A DNA stretch of 64,000 nucleotides from Pseudomonas sp. B20(2017) (GTDB taxonomy: Bacteria; Pseudomonadota; Gammaproteobacteria; Pseudomonadales; Pseudomonadaceae): contig NZ_NEJP01000007.1 in assembly GCF_002113125.1 (NCBI RefSeq), positions 248,001 through 312,000 on the forward strand, read 5' to 3'. The notes under the pieces were generated by a model. The model was not told where the DNA came from and searched no databases. It saw only the letters and a list, made by a program, of their open reading frames with translations. Below, piece by piece: positions 47,586 to 56,573 of the stretch; position 1 is the stretch's first letter; every line of letters starts with the position of its first letter. The position numbers and the translations under genes are program-made.

Positions 47586-48356
47586 TCAGGCGTCTTCGAG
47601 CAGGTTGTGCAGCTCGACGAACTGCTGCGTCAGCTTGTGCCGTGGGTCGAGGTGGATCAGCGGCATGCTGGCTTGATGGGATTCGCGCATGCGCACTGAA
47701 CTGGCGAGATAGACAGGCAATACCGGCAGGCCCTCAGCGATCAGTTCGTCGAGGATCTGCTGCGGCAGACTGGCCCGGGCCTGGAACTGGTTGACCACAA
47801 TGCCTTCGACTTCCAGGCCTTCGTTGTGGTCTTCCTTCAACTCGTCGATCTCGGCGATCAGACCGTACAGGGCCTGACGCGAGAAGCTGTCGCAGTCGAA
47901 GGGAATCAATACCCGATCGGCGGCAATCAGTGCCGAGACCGCATAGAAATTCAGCGCCGGCGGCGTGTCCAGATAGATCCGGTCGTAATCTTCCGACAAC
48001 TCATCGAGCAGTTTCCGCAACTTGTTGATCTTGTGTTTGGCCTCGAGCTTGGGTTGCAAGTCGGCCAGTTCGGCGGTGGCGGTGATGATGTGCAGGTTGT
48101 CGAACGGCGTTTCGTAGATATCCGCCTGATTCTTTTTCGAGAACGGCCCGGAAGACAGGGTCTGCTTGAAGAAGTCGGCAATGCCCATCGGAATGTCATC
48201 ACCCGTGAGCCCGGTCAGATACTGAGTGGAGTTGGCTTGGGCATCGAGGTCCACCAACAGCGTGCGATAACCCTCGCTGGCGCTCACCGCCGCCAGATTG
48301 CAGGCAATGCTGGATTTGCCCACGCCACCTTTCTGATTGAACACCACGCGCCGCAT
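47586..48356 (-). CDS. ParA-family ATPase (orphan, no ParB partner)
   Basis: A 256-residue deviant-Walker ATPase. The P-loop is [16 protein letters not shown] near the N-terminus, the switch Asp is in [11 protein letters not shown], and YLDTPPALN carries the Walker B region. The start is the ATG at 48356 with GGAGG eight bases upstream; the frame opens 55 codons earlier without support. Most ParA proteins start closer to the Walker motif, as this does. No parB or parS-like site adjoins it, so a role in positioning something other than the chromosome is likely. It corresponds to PAO1 PA5028. Confidence 0.85.
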   Translation of the reverse strand: MRRVVFNQKGGVGKSSIACNLAAVSASEGYRTLLVDLDAQANSTQYLTGLTGDDIPMGIADFFKQTLSSGPFSKKNQADIYETPFDNLHIITATAELADLQPKLEAKHKINKLRKLLDELSEDYDRIYLDTPPALNFYAVSALIAADRVLIPFDCDSFSRQALYGLIAEIDELKEDHNEGLEVEGIVVNQFQARASLPQQILDELIAEGLPVLPVYLASSVRMRESHQASMPLIHLDPRHKLTQQFVELHNLLEDA

Positions 48357-48725
48357 GACAAAACCTCCGTGTATCAAAGAATGACCGAGTGTAGTGGTGC
48401 CCGGTGCCGGTTCGCTACCTCGATGGACGCGGACTACAAAGTCAGGCGCCAATCTCCCAATGAATACGGCGCAAAGACACTCCTTGATTGCGGATTCGCC
48501 TGACAGACAGACACCCGACAATCTGGATAATGGCCAAGTGACAGCTCTTGCCGCGTACCATTCGGTTCATTTCGTCGTTCAAAACGTAACCAGCATTTGC
48601 TACACACTCGTCGCACCGGGATAATGCGCGCCACCCGGCGCCACGCGCCATGCCATTTCAGGCTAAATCAGCTCAGCGGCGACGTTGGCGAAACCGCGTC
48701 AAATCGGCCCGCAGGGGCGGGATAA
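48357..48725. other. Divergent control region of parA-like gene and the aryl polyene operon
   Basis: 369 bases without a gene. It includes a good sigma-70 promoter reading right (48597-48625). A GC-rich 100-base leader follows, with short inverted repeats (GCGCCACCCGGCGCCACGCGCC region), before the first ATG at 48726. I could not place the leftward promoter of the parA-like gene. Confidence 0.6.
48597..48625 (+). promoter_or_regulatory. Sigma-70 promoter of the aryl polyene operon
   Basis: TTGCTA, a 17-base spacer and GATAAT give good -35 and -10 hexamers with ideal spacing, about 100 bases before the first start codon. It is the only strong candidate upstream of the 15-kb operon. Confidence 0.65.
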
Positions 48726-49451
48726 ATGTCCGTGATCAACTTCAACATCGCCCAATGGCGCGCCTGGGCTCCCGGGCTCGACAGTGTGGAAGCCTGGCAG
48801 ACCTGGAGCCGACAGCCGGTCGTGCTCGAAGTCAGTGATGCCGCACCCGATGTGTCGTTTCTGCCGGCCATGCAGCGCCGTCGTCTCAGTCGTCTGGCGC
48901 GGATGGCGTTCAGTGTCGCCTGGCCGCTCGCCGACGGTCGGGAAAATCTGCCGTTGGTGTTTGTCTCCCGACACGGCGAAACCCCGCGCACCTTTGAAAT
49001 TCTCAGCGATCTGGCTAACGAACAGCCGCTGTCGCCGACCCAGTTCAGCCTGTCGGTGCACAACGCGATCATCGGCCTGTGGTCGATCATGCGCGGCGAA
49101 ACCAGCGAAATGACCGCCCTCGCCGCAGCTGGCGACGGCCTTGAACACGGCATGCTCGAAGCGGCGACTTTGCTGAACGAAGGGGCTCCGGCGGTACTGC
49201 TGGTGATCACCGAGGAACAACCGCCCGAAGCCTATTCGACGTGGATCGACGACGTACCGTTTCCCTATGCCGTCGGGCTGTTGCTCACCCCCGGTACCGA
49301 CTGGCGGCTGACCCTGAACAGCGCCCCCGAAGCACGGTCAAAAACGCAGTGGCCCCACGCACTGAATCTGCTGCGAACCCTGCTCGGTCAGCAACCTCAT
49401 TGCCAACATGCCTGGAAGAATCGTCTATGGACCTGGCAACGCAACCCGTGA
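48726..49451 (+). CDS. Ketosynthase-like chain-length factor of aryl polyene synthesis (ApeC-like)
   Basis: A 241-residue protein of the beta-ketoacyl-synthase N-terminal-like group (PF13723 type). It has SVHNAIIGLWSIMRGETSEMTALAAAGDGLE, where the ketosynthase fold is recognisable but the active Cys is absent: Thr-Ser-Glu-Met-Thr-Ala takes its place. In characterised aryl polyene systems the equivalent half-length protein pairs with the main ketosynthase and sets chain length. It opens the operon. Its stop lies 25 bases inside the next gene, so the two are coupled. Confidence 0.82.
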   Translation: MSVINFNIAQWRAWAPGLDSVEAWQTWSRQPVVLEVSDAAPDVSFLPAMQRRRLSRLARMAFSVAWPLADGRENLPLVFVSRHGETPRTFEILSDLANEQPLSPTQFSLSVHNAIIGLWSIMRGETSEMTALAAAGDGLEHGMLEAATLLNEGAPAVLLVITEEQPPEAYSTWIDDVPFPYAVGLLLTPGTDWRLTLNSAPEARSKTQWPHALNLLRTLLGQQPHCQHAWKNRLWTWQRNP

Positions 49452-50236
49452 TCGGAAAAAACCGCGACGCCTATTACTGGCGTCTGCTGGCCACCGCCAC
49501 CAGTTTCGCCCTGTTCGGGCTCGGTGGCCTGTGCCTGCGCTTGCTGGTATTTCCATTACTCGGCTGCCTGCCGGGCGATGCCAGGGTGCATCGCGAGCGG
49601 GCGCGCCAGACCGTCAGCCGGTTGTTCTGGTTTTTCGTTCGTTTCATGGCCCGTACCGGTGTACTGACCTACGACATCCAGGGCGCCGAACGTCTCGGCC
49701 GTCCGGGGCAGATGATCATCGCCAACCACCCGTCGCTGATCGATGTAGTGTTCCTGATCGGCCTGGTGCGCCGGGCCAACTGCGTGGTGAAGAAAAGCCT
49801 GTGGGAAAACCCCTTCACCCGTGGCCCGTTGCGCAGCACCGAATACATCAGCAACGACGGCAGCATGGACATGCTCGACGCCGCCGCCGGTGCCTTGCAG
49901 AGCGGGCAGACCCTGATCATTTTCCCTGAAGGCACCCGCACCCAACCGGGTCAGGCGCCGGCCTTTCATCGGGGGGCGGCGGCCATTGCCCTGCGCGGTG
50001 CGAAAATCGTCACCCCGGTGGTCATCCAAGTCAGTCCGACCACCCTGACCAAGGCCGAACCCTGGTATCGCATTCCCAGTCGCCGCGTGCACTTCAGTTT
50101 TCGCGTCGGGGCCGATATAGACCCACAGACTTTTGCCGCGCAGGGACCTGCCCCGCAGGCTTCGCGCAAGCTCAACGACTATTTGCATCAATTCTTTATC
50201 AAGGAGCTCGCCGAAGATGAGCGATCTAAACCGTGA
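49427..50236 (+). CDS. Lysophospholipid-type acyltransferase (PlsC family, ApeD-like)
   Basis: A 269-residue membrane-associated acyltransferase. One hydrophobic segment lies at about 20-45 (ATATSFALFGLGGLCLRLLV). The catalytic motif is NHPSLID (His-x4-Asp) and the glycerolipid-binding motif is FPEGTRT. The start chosen is the ATG at 49427, inside the end of the previous gene, with GGAAG ten bases upstream; the frame extends to 49241 without support. In aryl polyene clusters such enzymes are thought to move the finished polyene or a fatty acyl chain onto a lipid anchor. Confidence 0.87.
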   Translation: MDLATQPVIGKNRDAYYWRLLATATSFALFGLGGLCLRLLVFPLLGCLPGDARVHRERARQTVSRLFWFFVRFMARTGVLTYDIQGAERLGRPGQMIIANHPSLIDVVFLIGLVRRANCVVKKSLWENPFTRGPLRSTEYISNDGSMDMLDAAAGALQSGQTLIIFPEGTRTQPGQAPAFHRGAAAIALRGAKIVTPVVIQVSPTTLTKAEPWYRIPSRRVHFSFRVGADIDPQTFAAQGPAPQASRKLNDYLHQFFIKELAEDERSKP

Positions 50237-50477
50237 CATCAAAGAGCTGATCATCGACGCCCTGGGCCTCGAAGACATCAGCGCAGAGGACATCGGCGAC
50301 GACCAGACGCTGTTCGGCGAAGGCCTGGGCCTGGATTCCGTCGACGCCCTGGAGCTCGGCCTGGCGATCCAGAAAAAGTACGGCATCAAGATCGACGCCG
50401 ACGCCAAGGACACCCGTAACCATTTCTCCAACGTGGCGAGCCTTGCGGCGTTCGTCACGGCAAAACAGGCAGCTTGA
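50217..50477 (+). CDS. Acyl carrier protein (ApeE-like)
   Basis: An 86-residue ACP. The phosphopantetheine serine is Ser41 in LGLDSVDALEL. AAGGAG lies ten bases before the ATG at 50217, within the end of the acyltransferase gene (20-base overlap). It is longer in the loop after the serine (KYGIKIDADAKDTRNHFSN) than a fatty-acid ACP. It is one of two carrier proteins side by side, a hallmark of aryl polyene operons, where one carries the aryl starter and growing chain. Confidence 0.92.
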   Translation: MSDLNRDIKELIIDALGLEDISAEDIGDDQTLFGEGLGLDSVDALELGLAIQKKYGIKIDADAKDTRNHFSNVASLAAFVTAKQAA

Positions 50478-50486
50478 GACCGGACC

Positions 50487-50741
50487 ATGCAAACTCGTGA
50501 CGACATTTTCAACACCCTGCGCGATGCCCTGGTCGAGCTATTCGAACTGGACCCGGCCCGTGTGAGCCTGGAATCGAACCTGTATCAGGATCTGGAAATC
50601 GACAGCATCGACGCGGTCGACCTGATCGATCACATCAAGCGCCAGACCGGCAAGAAAATCGCCGCCGAGGAATTCAAGTCGGTGCGCACCGTCAGCGACG
50701 TGGTCGAGGCGGTCTACCGTCTGGTTCAACCGGCCGCATGA
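50487..50741 (+). CDS. Second acyl carrier protein (ApeF-like)
   Basis: An 84-residue ACP. The phosphopantetheine serine is Ser40 in LEIDSIDAVDL, close to conventional ACPs. It starts nine bases after the first ACP. Its stop overlaps the next gene by four bases (ATGA). The two ACPs differ clearly in sequence, so they are unlikely to be a recent duplication and probably have distinct partners. Confidence 0.93.
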   Translation: MQTRDDIFNTLRDALVELFELDPARVSLESNLYQDLEIDSIDAVDLIDHIKRQTGKKIAAEEFKSVRTVSDVVEAVYRLVQPAA

Positions 50742-51283
50742 GCCGACTGATCGGCCTCGGCCTGCTGCTGGCAGGCCTGCTGTATCCCTTTGCGGTGTAT
50801 TTCGGCATGGAGCATTTCGCGCCATGGCAGTTCGGCCTGCTGCTGGGCGGCCTGTGGCTGGCCCGGGCGCTGAGCGGCGAACGCAAACCCGGCAGTTTGT
50901 GGATGGCCTGCGTGGCGATTGTGTTCTGCCTGCTGCTGGCGGTGTTCGACAGCCCATTGCTGTTGCGTTGGTACCCGGTGCTGATCAGCGGCTTCATGCT
51001 GGTGCTGTTCAGCCTGAGCCTGAAATACGGCCCGCCGATGGTCGAGCGTCTGGCGCGCCTGCGTGAACCGCAACTGCCGCCCAAGGCGATTCGTTACACC
51101 CGCCAGGTCACCGTGGCCTGGAGCGTGTTTTTCTTTTGCAACGGTTTGTGCGCCGCCCTGCTGACACTGTGGGCGCCGCTGAACTGGTGGATGTTGTACA
51201 CCGGCCTGATCTCCTACGGATTGATCGGCCTGATGTTTGCCATTGAATGGCTGATACGACAACGGGTAAGAGGTCGCCCATGA
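50738..51283 (+). CDS. COG4648-type integral membrane protein (ApeG-like)
   Basis: A 181-residue protein with about five or six membrane helices (RLIGLGLLLAGLLYPFAVYF, WQFGLLLGGLWLA, WMACVAIVFCLLLAVF, YPVLISGFMLVLFSLSL, VAWSVFFFCNGLCAALL, LISYGLIGLMFAIEWL). It is typical of the predicted membrane protein always found between the ACPs and the ligase in aryl polyene clusters. No catalytic motif is visible. It could hold the biosynthetic complex at the inner membrane; this is inference. Confidence 0.82.
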   Translation: MSRLIGLGLLLAGLLYPFAVYFGMEHFAPWQFGLLLGGLWLARALSGERKPGSLWMACVAIVFCLLLAVFDSPLLLRWYPVLISGFMLVLFSLSLKYGPPMVERLARLREPQLPPKAIRYTRQVTVAWSVFFFCNGLCAALLTLWAPLNWWMLYTGLISYGLIGLMFAIEWLIRQRVRGRP

Positions 51284-52959
51284 ACTGGATAAAACTTGAG
51301 CAGCTGTTGCTCAAGGCCCTGCCGGCGCGCGCAGTAACAAGCGCACCGGCACTCGATCACGCACAACTGCGCGAACAGGCCCTGAGCCTGGCCGCCGGTC
51401 TGCAAGCTAAAGGCGTACAGCGTCTGGCCGTGCATCTGGAAGATGCCGCCGACCTGGCCGTCGCCTTGCTCGGCGCCTGGCGCGCCGGTGTCAGCGTGTT
51501 GCTGCCTTCGGATCTGCAAGCGCAGACTCGCCAGCGCTGGTCGAACGACGTCGATCTGTGGCTGACCGATCAGGCCGATGACGCTCGCCTGAGCGATCTG
51601 CAGCAACCGGCCCTGCCCGCTGCCGAACTGGATCTCGACCAATGCCGGTTGAGCCTGTGCACTTCCGGCTCCAGCGGCGAGCCGAAACGCATCGACAAAT
51701 CCCTGCGGCAACTGGCCAACGAAGTCGAAGCCCTCGAACAACTGTGGGGCGCGGATCTCGGTGAGGCCTGCATTCTTGGCAGCGTCGCCACCCAACACAT
51801 CTATGGCTTGCTGTTCCGCGTGCTGTGGCCGCTGTGCGCCGGGCGTCCGTTCCTGCGCAAGCAACTGGCCTTCCCGGAAGACCTGCAACGCGCCAGCCGC
51901 GAGCATCCGGCCTTCGCCTGGGTCGCCAGCCCGGCGCTGCTTAAACGCATGGGCGACAACCTCGACTGGCCGGCGCTGAGCGCTGTGCGCCGGGTGTTTT
52001 CATCCGGTGGCGCACTGCCGGCAGACGCCGCGCAAAGCCTGCATCAACGTCTGGGACAATGGCCGACGGAAATCCTCGGCAGCTCGGAAACCGGCGGCAT
52101 CGCCTGGCGTCAGAGCGAATCGTTGTGGCAACCGTTTGCCGGCGTCGAGTTGAGCCTGGACAGCGACGGCGCCCTGCTGATCGCTTCGCCTTACCTGCCC
52201 GCCGGGCATGTCGAACACACCGCCGATGCGGCGCGCATTCAGGCCGATGGCCGCTTTGAATTGCTCGGACGGCTCGACCGGATCGTCAAACTCGAAGAAA
52301 AACGCATATCCCTGCCGATGCTTGAACAGGCGCTGGTGGCCCATGACTGGGTCGCCGAAGCGCGTCTGGGCGTGGTGCAGGAAAACCGTGCGTCCCTCGG
52401 CGCGCTGCTGGTGCTCAGCGAGTCCGGCCTGTTTGCCCTGCGTGAACACGGACGACGCAGCCTGACCGAAACCCTGCGCCGTTATCTCGGCGACCATTGC
52501 GAAGCTCTGGCCCTGCCTCGCCGCTGGCGCCTGCTACGACAACTGCCGCTGAACACTCAGGGCAAGTTGCCTCAGGCCGATGTCGAAGCCTTGCTGCTGG
52601 CGCCACGGCCAAAGGCGCCGGAGATTCTGGAACAGGCCGAAACCGAGGGCGAATGGAACCTGCAATTAAGCGTTCCGCCGGACCTGGCCTACTTCAGCGG
52701 CCACTTCCCCAAGGCCCCGGTGCTGCCCGGCGTGGTGCAGGTCGAATGGGCGCTGAACCTGGGTCGGCAACTGCTGAACCTGCCCGGCACGTTCGCCGGC
52801 ATGGAAGTGCTGAAATTCCAGCAACTGGTGCGCCCCGGCGATGAAATCCAGCTGCACCTGCGTTTCGACCCGGAGCGCGGCAAGTTGTATTTCGCCTACC
52901 GCAACGACACCGCCACCTGTTCCAGCGGGCGGATTCTGCTGGGGACTGGCGATGCATAA
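51280..52959 (+). CDS. AMP-dependent aryl/acyl ligase fused to a FabA/Z-like hotdog dehydratase (ApeH-ApeI-like)
   Basis: A 559-residue two-domain protein. Residues 1 to about 440 are an adenylate-forming ligase with the P-loop CTSGSSGEPKRI (near 128), a Ser-Ser-Glu-Thr-Gly adenine motif and GRLDRIVKLEEKRISL as the hinge. Residues about 465-559 are a hotdog dehydratase domain with YFSGHFPKAPVLPGVVQ, whose His-x-x-x...Pro-Gly pattern is that of FabZ/ApeI. The ligase would activate the aryl acid for ACP loading, and the dehydratase would form the conjugated double bonds. In E. coli-type clusters these are separate genes as I recall. The ATG at 51280 overlaps the previous stop by four bases. Confidence 0.87.
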   Translation: MNWIKLEQLLLKALPARAVTSAPALDHAQLREQALSLAAGLQAKGVQRLAVHLEDAADLAVALLGAWRAGVSVLLPSDLQAQTRQRWSNDVDLWLTDQADDARLSDLQQPALPAAELDLDQCRLSLCTSGSSGEPKRIDKSLRQLANEVEALEQLWGADLGEACILGSVATQHIYGLLFRVLWPLCAGRPFLRKQLAFPEDLQRASREHPAFAWVASPALLKRMGDNLDWPALSAVRRVFSSGGALPADAAQSLHQRLGQWPTEILGSSETGGIAWRQSESLWQPFAGVELSLDSDGALLIASPYLPAGHVEHTADAARIQADGRFELLGRLDRIVKLEEKRISLPMLEQALVAHDWVAEARLGVVQENRASLGALLVLSESGLFALREHGRRSLTETLRRYLGDHCEALALPRRWRLLRQLPLNTQGKLPQADVEALLLAPRPKAPEILEQAETEGEWNLQLSVPPDLAYFSGHFPKAPVLPGVVQVEWALNLGRQLLNLPGTFAGMEVLKFQQLVRPGDEIQLHLRFDPERGKLYFAYRNDTATCSSGRILLGTGDA

Positions 52960-53686
52960 CCCTTGCGCAGTGATCCCGGTCTACAACCACGAAACCGCCA
53001 TCGGCACGGTGGTCGACGCCCTGCTCGCCGAAGATCTGCCATGCATTCTGGTGGACGATGCCAGCAGCAAATCCTGCGCGGCGGTGCTGGACGCGCTGGC
53101 CGAGCGCGAGCGGGTTTATCTGGTGCGCCTCACCGCCAACCAGGGCAAGGGCGGCGCGGTCATGACCGGCCTGCGTGAAGCCGCGCGTCTGGGCTTCAGC
53201 CATGCCTTGCAGGTCGACGCCGACGGTCAGCACGACTTGCAGGATGTGGCGCGGTTCATCGAAGAATCCCGCGCACACCCCGCATCGCTGGTCTGCGGCT
53301 ATCCGCTGTACGATGCCAGTGTGCCCAAAGGCCGTTTGTATGCGCGATACCTGACCCACGTGATGGTGTGGATCAACACCTTGTCGCTGCAGATTCGCGA
53401 TTCGATGTGCGGCTTCCGGGTGTATCCGCTTGAACCGACGCTGGGCGTGATCGATTCGGCGCGGATCGGCAAGCGCATGGATTTCGACTCGGACATTCTG
53501 GTGCGCCTGGCGTGGCGCAATCAGCCGATGCGCTGGTTGCAGACCAGCGTGCATTACCCGCTGGACGGCGTGTCGCACTTTCGCCTGTTCCATGACAACG
53601 TGCTGATCTCGAGCATGCACACGCGCCTGTTCTTCGGCATGTTGCTGCGCCTGCCCGTGATCCTCTGGCGACGGTGGCGCCCATGA
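52952..53686 (+). CDS. Family 2 glycosyltransferase
   Basis: A 244-residue GT-A enzyme (GT2). It begins CAVIPVYNHETAIGTVVDAL, and the nucleotide-sugar/metal site is QVDADGQHDL (Asp-x-Asp). RDSMCGFRVYPL is the acceptor-side signature of dolichyl-phosphate-sugar-synthase-like members. It starts eight bases inside the ligase gene and overlaps the next acyltransferase by four bases. It may attach or build the sugar or phosphate head group that links the polyene to lipid. The corresponding domain is often fused to the acyltransferase that follows (ApeJ); here they are separate. Confidence 0.87.
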   Translation: MHNPCAVIPVYNHETAIGTVVDALLAEDLPCILVDDASSKSCAAVLDALAERERVYLVRLTANQGKGGAVMTGLREAARLGFSHALQVDADGQHDLQDVARFIEESRAHPASLVCGYPLYDASVPKGRLYARYLTHVMVWINTLSLQIRDSMCGFRVYPLEPTLGVIDSARIGKRMDFDSDILVRLAWRNQPMRWLQTSVHYPLDGVSHFRLFHDNVLISSMHTRLFFGMLLRLPVILWRRWRP

Positions 53687-54630
53687 CCGTCGAGACCGAC
53701 AAGAAGCACTGGGCCGACCGCGAAGAGCGCGGCAGTTTCCTGCTGATGAAATTCACCGCGTTCGCCGCCAAAGTCCTTGGCCGACGCCTGCTGAGCCCGT
53801 TGCTGTACGGCATCGTTCTGTACTTTTTCCTGTTCGGCCGCACCGCCCGACGCAGTGCCTGGCAGTATCAGCAGCGCCTCGCCGACTGGAGCGGTCGCCC
53901 CGAATTGCGCCCGACCCGGTGGCGGGTGTTCCGCCAGTTCATGGCATTCGCCGATTCGCTGCTCGACAAGCTCGACGTGTGGAACGGCAAGCTGAAGATC
54001 GAGCAGATCGAAATCATCGACCCGGCGCTGCTGCGCAATCAGTTGCGCGGCAGTCGCGGGCAAATGCTGGTGGGCGCACATCTGGGCAACCTCGAAGTGT
54101 GCCGGGCGCTGGCGGAGCTGGGCGAAAAGGTCACGATGAACGTGCTGGTGCACACCAAGCACGCCGAGCAATTCAATCGCCTGCTGGGCGAAGCCGGAGC
54201 GACCAATTTGCGGCTGATCCAGGTCAGCGAGCTGGATCCGGTGATCATGCTGCAACTGCACGAACGCCTGGAACGCGGCGAGTGGCTGGCGATTGCTGGC
54301 GACCGCGTGCCGCTGCATGGCGGGCGCAGCGTGACCGTGGACTTTCTCGGCCATCCCGCGCCGTTTCCACAAGGGCCGTGGCTACTGGCCGGCCTGCTGA
54401 AATGCCCGGTCAACCTGCTGATGTGCCTGAAACAGCCCGACGGCCACTATCGCCTGACCCTCGAACCGTTCGCCGATGCCGTGGTGTGGTCACGCCGCGA
54501 GCGCGAACAGGTCATTCATCAGTGGGCCACCCGCTATGCGCAACGCCTGAGTCACTATTGCCTCGAAGCACCGTGCCAATGGTTCAACTTTTACCCATTC
54601 TGGAAAACCGATGACAACGCCAACTCCTGA
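53683..54630 (+). CDS. LpxL/HtrB-type acyltransferase
   Basis: A 315-residue lysophospholipid/lipid A acyltransferase-family protein. An N-terminal membrane helix (about 38-58, LLYGIVLYFFLFG) anchors it. The catalytic motif is GAHLGNLEV (His-x4-Glu), and GDRVPLHGG corresponds to the downstream Arg/Asp block of LpxL. It would transfer an acyl chain from ACP, plausibly the polyene itself, onto a glycolipid. The ATG at 53683 is within ATGA shared with the glycosyltransferase stop. A GTG three codons earlier is a less likely start. Confidence 0.87.
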   Translation: MTVETDKKHWADREERGSFLLMKFTAFAAKVLGRRLLSPLLYGIVLYFFLFGRTARRSAWQYQQRLADWSGRPELRPTRWRVFRQFMAFADSLLDKLDVWNGKLKIEQIEIIDPALLRNQLRGSRGQMLVGAHLGNLEVCRALAELGEKVTMNVLVHTKHAEQFNRLLGEAGATNLRLIQVSELDPVIMLQLHERLERGEWLAIAGDRVPLHGGRSVTVDFLGHPAPFPQGPWLLAGLLKCPVNLLMCLKQPDGHYRLTLEPFADAVVWSRREREQVIHQWATRYAQRLSHYCLEAPCQWFNFYPFWKTDDNANS

Positions 54631-56155
54631 GCCGGTCACCTTCGGCGAACGCCCTTTGCGCATCGAAGACGTGCTGGCCCTGGCCAACCGTCAGGCACCC
54701 GTGCAGTTGCAGAGCGACGCGCCTTATCGCGAACGCATCGCCAAGGGCGCGCGGTTCCTCGATTCGCTGCTGGACAAGGAAGGCGTGATCTACGGCGTGA
54801 CCACCGGTTACGGCGATTCCTGCGTGGTCGCGGTGCCGCTGCATCACGTCGAGGCGCTGCCGCGTCATCTCTACACGTTCCACGGTTGCGGGCTGGGCAA
54901 ACTGCTCGACGCCCCGGCCACCCGCGCGGTACTGGCGGCGCGTTTGCAGTCGCTGTGCCACGGCGTGTCCGGGGTGCGCATCGAGTTACTGGAACGCCTG
55001 CATGCATTTCTTGAACACGACATTCTGCCGCTGATCCCCGAAGAAGGTTCGGTGGGCGCCAGCGGCGATCTGACGCCGCTGTCCTACGTTGCCGCGACCC
55101 TGTCCGGCGAGCGTGAAGTGATGTTCCGTGGCGAGCGCCGCCAGGCTGCCGACGTACACCGTGAACTGGGCTGGACGCCGCTGGTGTTGCGTCCGAAAGA
55201 AGCGCTGGCATTGATGAACGGCACCGCCGTGATGACCGGTCTGGCCTGCCTCGCCTACGCCCGCGCCGATTACCTGCTGCAACTGGCCACCCGCATCACC
55301 GCGCTGAACGTGGTGGCGCTGCAAGGCAATCCGGAACACTTCGACGAGCGCTTGTTCGCCGCCAAGCCGCATCGGGGACAGATGCAGGTCGCCGCGTGGC
55401 TGCGCAAGGATCTGGCGATCGACGCACCAACCGCGCCGCTGCACCGCTTGCAGGATCGTTACTCGCTGCGCTGCGCACCGCACGTACTGGGCGTGCTGGC
55501 CGACAGCCTGAACTGGCTGCGTTCGTTCATCGAGACCGAACTCAACAGCGCCAACGACAACCCGATCATCGACGCCGAAGCCGAGCGCGTGCTGCACGGC
55601 GGGCACTTCTACGGCGGGCATATCGCGTTCGCCATGGACAGCCTGAAAAACCTCGTGGCCAACGTCGCCGACCTGCTCGACCGACAACTCGCGCTGCTGG
55701 TGGACGAACGGTACAACCACGGTTTGCCGAGCAATCTGTCCGGCGCCAGCGCCGACCGCGCGATGCTCAACCACGGCTTCAAGGCTGTGCAGATCGGCGC
55801 CAGCGCCTGGACTGCCGAAGCGTTGAAAAACACCATGCCGGCCAGCGTGTTCTCACGCTCCACCGAGTGCCACAACCAGGACAAGGTGAGCATGGGCACC
55901 ATCGCCGCCCGCGACGCCATTCGAGTGCTGGAGCTGACCGAACAGGTCGCCGCCGCCACGCTGCTCGCCGCCAATCAAGGCGTGTGGCTGCGCGGTCGCG
56001 ATGCAGACGCGCGTCCGCTGCCTCCGTCCCTGGCCGCGATGCACGAAGCGCTGGCCCAGGACTTCCCGCCAGTCATCGAAGACCGCGCCCTGGAAGGCGA
56101 ACTGCGCCTGTGTCTGCAACGCATCGCCGAGCAACACTGGAGGCTGCATGCGTAG
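54611..56155 (+). CDS. MIO-type aromatic amino acid ammonia-lyase (HAL/PAL/TAL family)
   Basis: A 514-residue lyase. The self-formed MIO cofactor comes from Ala150-Ser151-Gly152 in VGASGDLTPLSY. The catalytic tyrosine is in VTTGYGDS, and NDNPIID and STECHNQDKVSMG are the other family blocks. The substrate-selectivity pair after LYT is Phe90-His91. Histidine lyases have Ser-His, tyrosine lyases His-Leu and phenylalanine lyases Phe-Leu, so the substrate is uncertain. In flexirubin-type clusters a tyrosine lyase supplies 4-coumarate as starter, and that role fits here. It overlaps the preceding gene by 20 bases. Confidence 0.92.
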   Translation: MTTPTPEPVTFGERPLRIEDVLALANRQAPVQLQSDAPYRERIAKGARFLDSLLDKEGVIYGVTTGYGDSCVVAVPLHHVEALPRHLYTFHGCGLGKLLDAPATRAVLAARLQSLCHGVSGVRIELLERLHAFLEHDILPLIPEEGSVGASGDLTPLSYVAATLSGEREVMFRGERRQAADVHRELGWTPLVLRPKEALALMNGTAVMTGLACLAYARADYLLQLATRITALNVVALQGNPEHFDERLFAAKPHRGQMQVAAWLRKDLAIDAPTAPLHRLQDRYSLRCAPHVLGVLADSLNWLRSFIETELNSANDNPIIDAEAERVLHGGHFYGGHIAFAMDSLKNLVANVADLLDRQLALLVDERYNHGLPSNLSGASADRAMLNHGFKAVQIGASAWTAEALKNTMPASVFSRSTECHNQDKVSMGTIAARDAIRVLELTEQVAAATLLAANQGVWLRGRDADARPLPPSLAAMHEALAQDFPPVIEDRALEGELRLCLQRIAEQHWRLHA

Positions 56156-56573
56156 TGCCGGAGTGCTTCACGCCGATACAGAAATTCTCGTGCCGTTCTT
56201 TGACGTCGACACCATGCACGTCGTCTGGCACGGCCATTACGTGAAGTACCTGGAAGTGGCCCGGTGCGCATTGCTCGACAAGATCGGCCACAACTACAAC
56301 CAGATGGTCGATTCTGGCTATGCCTGGCCGGTGATCGACCTGCAACTGCGCTACGTGCGCGGCGCGGTGTTCGGCCAGCGGCTGAACGTGCGCGCCAGCC
56401 TGGTGGAATGGGAAAACCGCCTGAAGATTCACTACCTGATCACCGACGCCGAGACCGGCGAACGCCTGACTCGCGCCAGCTCGGTGCAGGTTGCCGTCGA
56501 AGTCAGCAGCCGCGAGATGCAACTGGCCTCGCCGAAAGTCTTCACCGATGCCGTGGAAAGGATGCTGCGATGA
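56148..56573 (+). CDS. Hotdog (4HBT) acyl-CoA/ACP thioesterase (ApeK-like)
   Basis: A 141-residue hotdog thioesterase. The family motif is FDVDTMHVVWHGHYVKYLEVAR, in which the Asp before Thr-Met and the His-Gly-His-Tyr helix are conserved. The ATG at 56148 starts eight bases inside the lyase gene and the stop overlaps the next gene by four bases. It could release the polyene or clear mis-primed ACP. The order lyase, thioesterase, LolA-like, MMPL is typical of aryl polyene operons. Confidence 0.88.
   Translation: MRSAGVLHADTEILVPFFDVDTMHVVWHGHYVKYLEVARCALLDKIGHNYNQMVDSGYAWPVIDLQLRYVRGAVFGQRLNVRASLVEWENRLKIHYLITDAETGERLTRASSVQVAVEVSSREMQLASPKVFTDAVERMLR

Noticed and set aside
47586..48356. Chromosome partition locus or origin
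   Set aside because: No parB, parS-like 16-mer palindrome or DnaA-box cluster adjoins the ParA-like gene.
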